Part shown: positions 23,727 to 34,672 of the stretch, piece after piece
Position numbering within the stretch: the first letter of the stretch is position 1
Layout: every line of letters begins with the position of its first letter
Program-made: the position numbers and the translations under genes
Notes under the pieces: generated by a model
Database searches by the model: none
What the model saw: only the letters and a program-made list of their open reading frames with translations
Told to the model about the DNA's origin: nothing
Assembly: GCA_914767715.1 (NCBI GenBank)
Contig: OU612075.1
Span: forward strand, 436,001 to 496,000
Reading direction: 5' to 3'
Source of the DNA: Membranipora membranacea
Lineage: Eukaryota; Bryozoa; Gymnolaemata; Cheilostomatida; Membraniporidae
DNA length: 60,000 nucleotides

Positions 23727-26700
23727 CTAACCATGGCTATGTACACAGTGACCCAGTGTTACACTGTTACCTGTATAGTACATCTGACATATAACAGCAT
23801 TGTTACTGTAATCCAACTCCGGTATCAAATATTCTGGATTCACCGTCAACTGAAATATTAAGTTAATTTCAATTATCCAAGTTTGTATCAAGTTGAAATG
23901 CTGAAGACTGTTTATCATCAATGACAACAAATGGACACTGTATCTCTCAAACCAACATATCTGACTTGACAGGCTTTGGGTTTTGCGGGGACAAGACATA
24001 TTAATCCCTTACATTCAAGCTGTTTAGAGAAGATTGCTTACAAATCAGGTATTCTAGGGGTTTGTATTAACTGTCAAATATTACTTGAGGTATCTGAAAT
24101 GACCTATATATTGGGGTAACTTACCTTGAAGGCATATTTACCAGCTGGAAGATCAGTGATGTCTATCCATTGACAATCTAATGAATGTCTGTAAACATCA
24201 GTACATCCAACAGAAATACCTACAACACAGAAATAAGGTGAGACTTACAATTCCGTGACATGGCATGGATAGACTCATTGATTTACCACACAAATAAATA
24301 AAACTCTGATTAAGAAGTATATAATTGAAGTTGTCTTCCCACATTTTGATGTAAGGACAACTCACATGGAAGCTTCTTGACATCCGAGTGACTGTATTGC
24401 AAGATTACCTTGGTTTGCATAGTTACTACATGAGTATCTTTTCCTCTTTCCAGCCTGACATTTCACATCTTCTAAACAAAAGCTAGCCTTGTGACCTTCA
24501 GCTACCCGGACACCATTATAATCTACTATATCGTAATGTGTAAACACCTCCATACTGTGATAATGTCTGTAAAATAATAATGGCAGAGTTAATGGTAGCC
24601 TCTAGTGATCAAAAGAGGAGTTTTACACTTCGGTTTGTACATCAACCCAAGCTTCCTCTCAATACACTGTCTTTTGAGAAACCGGCACAAATTTGTGTGG
24701 CCAAAGTAAAAATTTCAATAGCTGTTTTCGATTTTGGGCTACAATCTTGTCCATAATACAATGATGCAATGATACAGGATGGAATGCAGTTGAGATGTAG
24801 GTGTAAGGGTGAAAAGTTCATCGTTTGGATTCATCCGTGGTTCTGCCCGGCTCAATACCCGAATAATCAGCTGTTGAACCTTACAACATCTCAAAACCCA
24901 ATATATGACCACTCAGCACATGCAGCCCTTATGTAGGACACAATACAACATCATGTACTGAGCGTATGTACATCCTGCAACTAGACAGGATAACAATAGG
25001 TGTGAATTACTTTGGGCCGCAGAATGTGAACTTGAACTGCCCTTGATCTACAGAGGTTAATAAGTAACACTCGTCAATACTCACAGCCTCCCCGAAAATT
25101 AGCGATGAAGGCCATTGAGGCACATATTGTCTGTCTAACTGAATATGGTTTGAATTAACTTCCAAGACTTTTGGTTGTAAGCAAATCCTTACAAGTATTA
25201 AAAGTATCTCCGATGGCGTCATCATGCTCAAATTATTCTCAATTATAATTCACATCAGCATTTATTGAAAGTAATGGCTCCATGCTATTTATTTTTCTTA
25301 TAAGGTGACAAATTTTGATGTCAACATCTATTTCATCAACACTCAACCAATGAGTTATCTAACTCATTTCGTTAATGGCCTAACTCACACTGTTATACCA
25401 GGTGGGCTAGAGTCTGAGGGGTACACTCAGACTATAGTAATGTGTAAACTTGGTTAATGTATCTTCACCTGTGACAGGAGTGGTATGACCAAGTCGATCT
25501 TGTCTGTGTCGGCCTAAAATCAGCTGTTCCATTGTTGGTAACGCTGGTCGAGAAGCGCAACAATCTTCTATTGATGATATTCCAATCTGGAAACAATGAT
25601 GACATGGAGGTTGAGAGAACAAACAATGGGTGAGAAACATTGTGTCAATCCCTTATAATAGGGAATGAGAAGCTGGGGATATACATGTTAGGGACTCGTA
25701 TGGAATATGGAAGGTTTGTAGATTATTATGTCATTAGAAGTAGTGCTTTGTGTAGTTTATACTGGATCTAGTTAAGGGAGGGCAACTCCTAATATATATG
25801 TGATATAGTTGTTGTATATGCTCACCTCTAGGGTACTGCTCCTTGAGGTTAAACCCTGAGGTAGCCATACACTCTTCTTCCATAGCGCAGGTCATACGAC
25901 CCATGTACCGGTCCTGTAGTGTAATACTTGTCTCCACATCTTCAATACTTGGTATCAAATCAGGCAGGGCTGTCAAAGAACAACAATTGACTTTTATATC
26001 ATTGATCATAACAAATGGAAAATGCTCTGAAATCATCAACATCAGTGTTTGGCATCTTTCTAGGTTTGGAGATAGATATGATTTAGGAAATAAGAGACTA
26101 ATTACATTTATAGCAGGTCTGTAAATATATATAACAATGTTTGAGACCTAACCTTACAGTTATTTCAGTCTCATAATCTAATGACTATAATGGGTTCATT
26201 GTTACGCGACTTCTGTGACTTCCTCAATACATATAGTACGGTCTTGTTTTCTTGGAAAATGTAACAATAACAAAACTAAAGTAACGATTCCCCAAAATCA
26301 GCGGCAGCCATTGTTATGCACAGAGAGATGACCGTATTATCCTGTCGGACACGGTCTAACATATCCGTCTGAGCTTTGTTTGTTAGAATAGAACCTCATC
26401 ACAAAGATATAAGAAGTATCATAGGGTACACAGATCAATGGGTCATTACAAAGATTCAAAGTTGTTAGTGCGAATACATCTACATAATCATCAAAAGAAG
26501 AACCCATAACCAATTAATATTAGGCTGAAAAAAAGCAAAATGTAAGAGAAAAAAATCGCAGTACCACTTGGGTCGAATGTTTCCTCTACTGTTGATTTCT
26601 CATTTGTCTGTCTGTTCCTAGATACCTGAGCTGTGGCATACAATTTATACACAATCAGTCTAAGGTTGTGTTGCAAAGTGAATGTGTAACTTCACGACGT

Positions 26701-28018
26701 CAAATATTTTCATCAGAAAAAAAATGAACAGCTTTGAGCAATCACTTGCGGGGGGGGGGGGGGGGGGCAGCGTCACTTAAAGTGTATCAACTACATGTTA
26801 CCCCGAGCACAAACTACTAGATGATTGCGACATTGCATGAAATTGAAATTTGAGGCTTATATGTTATGTAAGGAGTACTGTTGCGTATAGCAGGATACCA
26901 ATGAGTAAGGATATATCCTTACTCTGTAAGGATATCTTGAACTGACAATCAGCTGCCCAAAATTAAATTGACAGCACATATACTTACAATCAGTGCATAT
27001 AACTCCAGCAACAGAATTAGCTTTAGAACACTTTGAATCACTTGATGACATTTCTATGCTGCATTGAGATAGATGCCTCTCTTTTCCTGTACAGACCACC
27101 TTGTGTAACGCTTTCCCTACTCGTGATCCTCGAGAGTAATCCGTCTGTAAATAGAGATAAAGTTAAGAATTTGTGGAAAGGTCTGACTACACAGGACCTG
27201 TTCTGGTCCTGACTTACAGGAAAATCCCCATCTATAGTTTGAAATGAGATCAAAGAACCCATGGGACTATTAAAATGAAGTTCACCATAGTAATAGTCAG
27301 TCCATCAGGTTAAGTGGTTAAATCAGAAACAAAAAAGAGTTTTACTTTGAGAGCTTTTTCTGCGTAGTCGTTTCCCAGCTGTCTGCAGATCACCTGAGCA
27401 GCAAAAGTTCCCCAATCATCGGCACACATAGTCCCAGTCTCTCCATTGCTCAGTGTGACCTCTACGTAACCTTCAAGCTGTGTTCTACCATTGGTCACTT
27501 TCACTTCTGTTATTCGCTGTAAAAGATAGATAAATATATAACTCGTATCAGCTGCTCGAGGTTGAAACACAGCATACTATGAGTACTCTACTTTATTTAT
27601 GTAAAGCTTGCATTTGATTTAAAAAAAATTAAAATTGACGGAAAGCGACTGATAAATGATTCCAAGTCTCCTTCCGGACAATACCACTTGTGTCCTTCCC
27701 TGATAATACCACTTGTCTCCTCCCAATAATTCCATATCTCCACCGCATTAAATCTCAGCCTCCCAATTGCAAGACCCTACTTGGCCAAGCACAACGTCTC
27801 TTTTAGCAAACTATCAAAATGCCACAACCTTTAAAGTATGTACCTGCTCACTAGAACACTAATACCTACAGGTGATGTTGGTTGTGTTCTGTAAGAGTAG
27901 GAATAAGCCTGATCATTGCTGTATCGGGTCAGGGGTTCAGACCCTGCGATGGTGGTGTTTGTACGCTTGCCTCCCTCTGTTTTAAGTTTGTTCAGAAGCT
28001 TATAGTATGCCTGTGTCT
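23727..28018 (-). CDS. LOXL: Lysyl-oxidase-like (SRCR plus LOX) gene, copy A, 5'-truncated
   Basis: Nine minus-strand exons join in phase: 28,018-27,870 (linker), 27,516-27,346 and 27,144-26,988 (one SRCR domain with six cysteines, group A type), 26,630-26,565 (linker), 25,969-25,826, 25,586-25,469, 24,566-24,409, 24,219-24,125 and 23,849-23,727 (lysyl oxidase catalytic domain, TAG stop). The copper site reads [12 protein letters not shown], against the usual WxWHxCHxHYHS. The lysine of [10 protein letters not shown] and the tyrosine of CTDVYRH, which form the LTQ cofactor in LOX enzymes, are both present. Family members are secreted and oxidise lysines of collagen and elastin to start cross-links. 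No stop or frameshift is seen in these exons. The upstream SRCR exon present in copy B is absent, because homology ends at 30,105, so copy A lacks a visible 5' end. It is either a truncated copy or has acquired other first exons. Confidence 0.88.
26750..26767. repeat. 18-G homopolymer in a LOXL-A intron
   Basis: A run of 18 G on the plus strand (poly-C in the transcript) with an equal run at 56,854-56,871 in copy B. Confidence 0.9.
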
Positions 28019-28499
28019 CTGCAAAAACAAATAGGAGCCAGCTTATTGATTAATCTTTTTTAGCTCTTTACCTTTTCTTCTGTATTATTGATTGTGGTAG
28101 TCCAGTATGACATCACTGTGAAGTTAAAAAGAATCGAGTGTATAACCCAAGGGTCAGGGTCAGTTTTAGGGTCAATTTCAGGGTCAGTTTCAGGGTCAGT
28201 TCCAGGGTCAATAAGGGGTCAATCTGTCCTGTAGCGGTATCTATCTAGGCCCTAAGGGGACTTATGAAATTTGACTATAAAACCTGAACTTGGTTAATTA
28301 TTTTGGGGAACTGAATGATCACAAAAATTAATGGATTCAATGTCTTGAGACAGCTGAATGCTATAGTCTATGACAGTAGTTAATGCTACTGATATAAAAA
28401 CCAGGCCCAACACGTTTTTTATGAGTTCCAGTTACATAATATTGACACTTCACACCCAATTTTTGAAATATTTTAGGTAATTGCTGTTGAATTTTAATA
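28019..28499. other. Upstream/intronic DNA of LOXL-A with a GGGTCA minisatellite
   Basis: No exon seen. Between 28,150 and 28,220 a 12-bp motif containing AGGGTCAGTTTC is repeated about five times. Copy B (58,278-58,312) has fewer units. Confidence 0.6.
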
Positions 28500-29005
28500 C
28501 AGTTTTCTGAGCTCTGATTTAGGCCTCAATTCGGAGTTGTCCTCTCTCCAGTTTGGTACTTTTAACCTACGCCGCATAGAAAAAACATGCTGAAAAGAGG
28601 GTTTTCTTGATAACCGCTTATAATAGGATAAAAATGATTTTTGTTTAGGAAATTTGCAGCATTGAAAACTCATATGGACATAGTTTGGGAAATAATTTTA
28701 GTATTTTGATAGTCAATTATAACATTTTCTGCCAGTTTTGCGGACAATTTGGCAGAATTTTTCATGAGTTTCATCACTAAAATTAAGATTGATCAACATT
28801 CAAGCCTCCCAATGTTTTGGAAACCCTGTCATACACGGTTTTCAATGGTGCAGACTCTGAATCAAAAATCAGTTTTTCCCTAGCATAAGCGGTTTTCAAG
28901 ATAACCCTCTTTCAGCAGGTTTTCCCTATGCGGCGTGGGTTAAAAGTACCATACTGGAGAGAGGACAACTCCGAATTGAGACATAAATAAGAGCTCAGAA
29001 AACTG
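28500..29005. mobile_element. Foldback/MITE-type element with long terminal inverted repeats
   Basis: The left end CAGTTTTCTGAGCTC and right end GAGCTCAGAAAACTG are perfect inverted repeats. The complementarity continues for roughly 140 bp with a few mismatches, leaving a unique centre of about 200 bp. TA occurs just outside both ends (with two extra bases on the right). The site in copy B (about 58,590) is empty. The CAGT end and TA flank suggest a non-autonomous Tc1/mariner-type element; no transposase is encoded. Confidence 0.8.
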
Positions 29006-30048
29006 TCTATTACTCCAAAAGCCTCCTTTCAACAGTCATCACTTAAAAGGTCTCAGTTTATTGTCAGCACTTGAAAAGTTTTAGGATATGAATAAAATTC
29101 CCAGCGATGAACCTCTCAAATATAGGACGCCAGGCTGCACCTTAAGAATTTCATAAAGCATGACATAGACATGTCACGATAACAGCCAGGATCTTATCTA
29201 ACAGCTCTGAAAAGTAAAACCGCTGAGTGCAATGGTGCCGGGCCGTTCCTCATCAACGCTTTGTGGGTTGGTGGGGGCGGGGTAATGGACATCCCAACCA
29301 AAACAGCAAACGCTTATTTAGAGAGGCTAGATGGTTCACTATGTTATTGCTGTTGCTATTTTCCTGTGGGCGTGCCGTATTCAAAGGAGTTAACCCCTCT
29401 TTTAACCCACTGCAGTCCACTGACTACTGGGAGTTGTTGGACTCCTTTAAGGCACACTATTTCGTCGCCACGATGTGGTGCATGACTAATGAATGGGATT
29501 TTAACCAACATTTTTTAACCAACTTCTGAAGATAAAATGTCTTACGGCGGCGATAGGCATTCAATTTTTCTTTTAAAGAATCATACTCCCACTGACGTCG
29601 CATGCAGACCCCTTAATTTATATAACAACATAATATGTAATAATGTGAAATGACTGAGACTAATTTGTTACGTGCATAATCTGCACAAGGAAAGGTGGCC
29701 AAAGGTACTTTACATTGAAGTAGGCAAAAAATATAGGAAATCCAGGCGTGACCAATTAATTCGACATAGCAGCCGAATAAGTTGTAGCTACACTAAAAAC
29801 GACAACTCTGTATGAGCAGACATATCATAAATGATTGAATTAACCCCATTTTTGATTCATTATGTCACATCACTTGATATTAATTGTCTTAGGCTGCTGA
29901 CCGCCTTGTATCGCTGCCAATTGACAATAAAAGACAGGAGAGGAAATCCAATCGCTTCGACCTGCACAACTGGGAAAAATCAATTCTACTTCAGTCTTCT
30001 TGCAAACACATTATTTTGCAATTTATTTTTACCAGAGAGAACACTTAG
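29006..30048. other. No gene seen; copy A counterpart of a LOXL-B intron
   Basis: This matches 58,590-59,608 with indels. A segment of about 65 bp containing CCAGGTGTGCTCCGACC is present in B and missing here near 29,441. The stretch 29,719-29,850 is replaced in B by a shorter sequence with a tRNA B-box-like word. Confidence 0.55.
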
Positions 30049-30850
30049 CCTGGGCAGGCTGTAGCGGGTGAGTGTCCCCCGCCCTCACCGCCTCAGGCAG
30101 CTGGCGATCGCGAGCGTCCCTCGAGCAAGCCGTGAAGCGTGCAAGCGAGCGCCCGCATATCATGGCGCTTCGAACCTCAACGCGCGGAGCGCCGGCCTCG
30201 CGGCCGGCCTCACTCGCTTTAGACGAGCCTGGCGCCAACGCGTGTCCCGCCGCCCCGCTCACGGCGAGCGGCTGCGTGTCGGCATCAGAGCTGGAGCTCA
30301 TCCCAGCTTCGTGCGGGGCGATGCATCTTTGTTTGTGCAACTCCCGACTCGCGCATCTTTCGTGCGCGTTGTGTCGGCTTTCCTTTGCGGTCATCCGTGC
30401 AAGTGACAAACCGATTAGACACTTGCACGGATGACCGCAAGTGTCTAATCGGTTTGTCACTTGCGTCGCTTTCCGTACTCTGCCGATTCACGCCGCCGAT
30501 GTGCGTCCGTGCCATCTGTACTCGCTTGCGGGCTGCTTCGACGGGCGGCACACAAGGTGCTACTCTGCGTCGCCGAGCAGCAACCTCTATCAGCGTCTGG
30601 GAAGGGTGGTGATAGGGTAGGAATATATTGATAGGCGTGTAAGCTTTGATGGCTACCAAATTGCCATGTGTTGTCAGCCTTGCCGTGATGGCAGGAGGGT
30701 CTGGCGCATGTATCTTGTCTCGTTTACCGGACGCGGGCCCTTCGCGAGTTTCGCGAGGGCGGGCTGACAAGGTAGAATGGGGTCCGTTCGGGCGCACCCT
30801 CCCTGGCTCGGCGGCACCTACGGTCCAGTCCAGTCCATGGTTTGGTAGTT
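30049..30850. other. GC-rich, CpG-rich island starting at an AGCCTGGGC element end
   Basis: About 800 bp of strongly GC-rich DNA in AT-rich surroundings, with a lower-GC gap around 30,600-30,700. It begins with the same left end (AGCCTGGGC) as the element at 59,609 but no matching right end follows. Long open frames on both strands arise from GC content and I do not read them as genes. It contains the interleaved palindromes listed separately. It could be a foreign insert, a long member of the inverted-repeat family, or a CpG island. Confidence 0.6.
30385..30464. repeat. Interleaved perfect palindromes (two mutually exclusive hairpins)
   Basis: Arm pair 1 is 30,385-30,405 with 30,420-30,440 (21 bp, loop 14). 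Arm pair 2 is 30,399-30,426 with 30,437-30,464 (28 bp, loop 10). Both pairs are perfect and share bases, so only one hairpin can form at a time. Confidence 0.9.
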
Positions 30851-31480
30851 AGTTGGTGGCAGCAGGGAGAATGGTGGCAGACCTGTAATATCACTCTATC
30901 ATTCATAAGCAGGAGAGAGAGAGCAAAATTGTTAATAAAAAATCTCACCTTACATGCTCCTCCACAAAATTATGTTTCTGTAAGATGTATATGACCAGGA
31001 TAGCTTACAATGATGGATGCAAACCGTAATTCCAAAACAAAAAAGCAATTATCCTTTTTCTGCAGGTGAAGGATGACCTTGACATAGTTTGTGTTTTAAA
31101 CATATGCTCCTATTTATTCGGTTTTAATCAAAATTATATTCTATGAATTTACAGACATCTTTGTAGGCACAGCATGGTAATTCACTTTGGGCATATCGTT
31201 TGCCCTAATTAGGTCGCCCAGAAATAATCCAAGCTCTGTTTCCTGTCAAATCTTAAGTTCAAAAAATCACAAATGAAATTGACCAACTGGTAATGAATAT
31301 TTGTGAGGCACAAGTTCCTGGTATCATGACCCTTCTATCAGGCTACTTTCTGCAGCTGTAAACATATCACTGTCATATACATGACAGTGGATTTTAAGGG
31401 AATTGGGCCTATTAGTAGTACTAGCATTATATATAGCCAAATAGATAGGGCAAGGCAAGCATAGCATACCATATAATATA
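30851..31480. other. No gene seen
   Basis: Mixed AT-rich DNA between the GC-rich island and the hairpin that precedes the LINE. No exon is supported; in particular I found no SRCR exon that could extend LOXL-A. Confidence 0.5.
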
Positions 31481-31485
31481 TAAGC

Positions 31486-31566
31486 ATAGGCATCTGGAGT
31501 TACAAGCATGTCTAGTATCAACCAACCCCTTTGATACTGGACATGCTTGTAACTCCAGATGCCTAT
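31486..31566. repeat. 36-bp inverted repeat just upstream of the LINE
   Basis: Arms 31,486-31,521 and 31,531-31,566 are complementary with one mismatch and a 9-base loop. Similar peptides appear on both strands because of this symmetry. It may be a small foldback element or a structure formed during 5'-truncated insertion. Confidence 0.85.
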
Positions 31567-31599
31567 TATGTATATAAGATGCAGATGGATGGGGCAGTG

Positions 31600-33800
31600 A
31601 GTATTATATTTATTATATTATATTCCAACTGGTTATGGAACCAAATCACATACAGAGAAACACTCTGGACCAACGATTCTCAGGTGGTGCATGATGTAGA
31701 AATCATATACTCTGGACTTAGTGACCACTGCATCATCCAGGCAACTATAGATGCCAAAATGCGAGTGACGAAGAAACCACTACACACAGTCAAACAGTAC
31801 CATAAAGCTGATTTAGACAAACTCAGTGATGAGATGTGGAGACTGAAACATGACCTGGCAAACATTGACGACGTGGACGAAATGTGGAATCACTTTTCAC
31901 TAGGAATTAAAAAGTCCATAACGATTGTGTACCCACCATGGTTGTGAGCTCTAAGCCGCATGAAGAACCAGTCTGGTTTGACAACAAATGCCGCATGCTG
32001 GTTGCAAAGGAGAGACAACTGTACAACAAATGGAAGGAAAAGAAGAGTGATACTACCAGTGAGGCGCTTTACAAGAGCAAGAGGAGAGAAGCCAAAAAGC
32101 ACTTTAACATAGCAAAGCGAACCTGTGGCGAGCAGATTGTGTAAGCCCCTGCTGGAGGGAAACAGCAAACCCTTCTACTGACATCTGAGAGGACAGAGAC
32201 CAAAACAGCTTATCTAACTGCTCAATACAGATGGTGACATCACTGATGACCCTGCTGTATGCTCCACAATCATGAACACTCACTTTCACAACCAGTTCAA
32301 TAAGACACATGCCCTCCACGGCCAGGATCCTGCATCACACAAATCCAACTGCGGAGAGATAGAAGTATACGGTGTGATTAAACTTCTGAATAGCCTGAAG
32401 TCTGGAAAAGCTCCAGGCGCTGATGGCTTGAAAAAAGAAGACCTCACTCTAGACACTGAGCAGACTTCAGGTTGCTTGTCCCTGATCTTCAACAAATCGC
32501 TAACATTTGCCAAACTGCCAGCTAAATGGAAGACTGCTAATGTGACGCCCATTCATAAAAACAAACAAACAGAACGCCAACAATTACCAACCAATTTCTC
32601 TCACAAGCATATCCTGTCAGCTGCTTGAACATATTGTGCTGAGAAACCTTCTAGAGAAGATTGACAGTTGGCTCCACAATAGACAACATGGTTTCAGGAA
32701 AGGGCTCTCATGTGAAACTCAGATATGCGCCACTTTGCATGAGATCATAGGAGCAACCGACAATGTGTGCACGCAGCAGTCTTGGACCTGTCAAAGGCCT
32801 TTGACCGCGTACCACATGCATTGCTAATGCAAAAACTGACGGACATACCTGGTATGGAAAGCTACCTGCTGGACTGGATACATGACTTCCTGTGTAACCG
32901 ATCGCAGACAGTGGTGCTGGATGGAGCTAAATCTGAATCCCTTCCAGTGACATCCGGAGTCCCACAGGGCTCGGTGTTGGGTCCAGTGTTGTTTTTGGTG
33001 TATATCAACGATCTCCCCAGTCATGTTGATTGCTCTGCTGGCCTATTTGCTGATGATACTCTGATGTACCAAAATGTAGACAACACAAATGATGAGGAGA
33101 GATTCCAAGCCAACTTGGAGTCACTGAACACCTGGGCTAAAACCTGGGGGATGATTTTAATGCTAAGAAGTGTAAGATTATTGCCTTCCATCCCCAGAGA
33201 ACAGTCCCAGAGTACACTATGGACAATATAGTGCTGGAGCACACAGATCACTGCAAATACTTGGGAGTGATACTGCAGTCAGATCTAAAGTTCACTGACT
33301 ACATAGCCGACAAAATCTGCAGCGCCAGAAAGCAGATTGGGATGATCAGACGAGCTCTCTACTGGGCGCCGGAGAGAGCCAGACTGATTGCATACAAGTC
33401 TCTCTGCCTACCTCATCTGGAATATGCTTCCTGTGCCTGGGATCCTTCCACAAAGAGGGAGATCGAGGCACTCGAGATTGTGCAAAACCAAGGTGTGAGA
33501 ATGATCTGTGGAATGAAGGGGAGGAGGGGTCTTACGGAAGCAAAGGAGAAATTGCAGCTGGAACAGCTAGCTATTCGGGGCAAGAACTCCAGGGTAAAGC
33601 TCCTACATAAGGTACTGTCAAGAGAGGAGCCCCAACCTGCACTCTGCACATCCTACGATGAAATAATAAACCAGCCCCATACTACAGTCTCGGCAAGATC
33701 ACAAACACGGAACGAGCCACGCTCTATCGCTGCCGCAGGGAACTGTTTTCATAACAGTTTTCTGCCCCGGACAATACGGGATATGAAGACCTAAAGACAA
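31600..33800 (+). mobile_element. FADD-type non-LTR retrotransposon (Jockey/CR1-like), 5'-truncated, frameshifted
   Basis: Translated pieces follow the usual order of an APE-type LINE ORF2. The end of the endonuclease carries the SDH box (LSDHCII, about 31,720). Then come GKAPGADGL, NNYQPISLTSI, FRKG, DLSKAFDRVPH, SGVPQGSVLGPVLF, the catalytic box FADDTLMY (about 33,045) and CKYLGV. The C-terminal region runs to a stop at about 33,795. Intact copies read through in one frame. Here shifts occur near 31,945, 32,150, 32,575, 32,763 and 33,165, with extra stops around 32,197 and 32,215, so it is dead. The AP-endonuclease N-terminus is missing. No clear poly-A tail or target duplication was found. 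Confidence 0.88.
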
Positions 33801-34672
33801 TCAGAGGACAATACTACTGATGCCCTACTGGATGGGTACATGTACCCACTCTGAACCCAAATGCCCTACCCATGGGATGGTATTCTGGAACAATGTCCAA
33901 ACCTTATGTAGTTATGTCCAAAAACTGAGGCACGCCCCTTACGCCCCCTAGGCGGTCTAGCGTGATGTTGTCTTTGATGTAAGTACTAGCCAGTGTAGAA
34001 ATGGGGACACATTTCAGGTTAAATATTTAAGCTGATACTACCTTAGGCTTTGAGCTGATGTTAAAATCTTTAGACATTGTCCTATATGTATATTGGTATG
34101 ATGGTCAGGATATCTATTCAGAGCTTTTCTCGTTGGACTCTATCATCGGGTTCCAAACCAGCTCCACCTTGAAGATCAGTATGCCTTACACTTTCAATGT
34201 CCCAGATGAGTGTATTTGTATCTAGCTCTAGGTTATGAGAAAATTGGATATACCCACTTGGGTGGAGACAACCAATAGTTTCCTGCATTATCTTTAAAAA
34301 AAAGTGTGCAAATGATGACCATGTGCTTAGTTAAGCAATGATGATGCTTGCTGAGCGCTGGTAAAATTTTGGCCATCTGTCCAATAACATTTTGGAGAGA
34401 TTAATCTTCAGAGCTTACACATCGTCTACCAGCAATCTACATGTTGAAATGAATGCTTTGAACAAGTACCAAAATACATAGATTGGTCTCATTTGTTATG
34501 GAAGTAGTCCTAGGGATAATTTTTAATCTGTGTGTGAATTGAATCTATACAGTTTGCTTAAATATATTTTTTATTTTAGGTATTGCTCAACACAATATCT
34601 AGCAATGTCTCAATCAGCCTGGTAAAGATCTCCTGCCTCTAAGCTGTCCACTGCTATGTCATATTGACAGCT
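33801..34672. other. LINE 3' tail and upstream region of the DUF229 gene
   Basis: The first part is probably LINE 3' untranslated sequence. The rest should contain the promoter of the downstream gene, but I see no convincing promoter motif. Confidence 0.45.

Larger units (their letters stand above)
23070..30105. repeat. Duplicated block, copy A part 2 (matches 53,175-59,675)
   Basis: Exons and introns of the lysyl-oxidase-like gene and its upstream DNA match copy B closely. Homology ends at 30,105/59,675, inside the small element that begins AGCCTGGGC. Beyond it copy A has a GC-rich island and copy B has an SRCR exon. Confidence 0.9.

Noticed and set aside
25007-25231. Open frame conserved in both LOXL copies (also 55,152-55,376)
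   Set aside because: It lies between two LOX exons that join perfectly without it; its conservation reflects the recent duplication.
26491-26676. Apparent C-terminal membrane segment after the LOXL-A linker exon (and the same in copy B at 56,595)
   Set aside because: A donor site precedes it and the downstream exons continue in phase into the LOX domain, so this is intron.
29227-29529. Open frame of 100 codons on the plus strand
   Set aside because: The frame is not kept in copy B, and the region behaves as a dispersed repeat in an intron.
30029-30852. Several open frames of 70-170 codons in the GC-rich island
   Set aside because: They overlap on both strands, follow GC content and palindromes, and show no domain.
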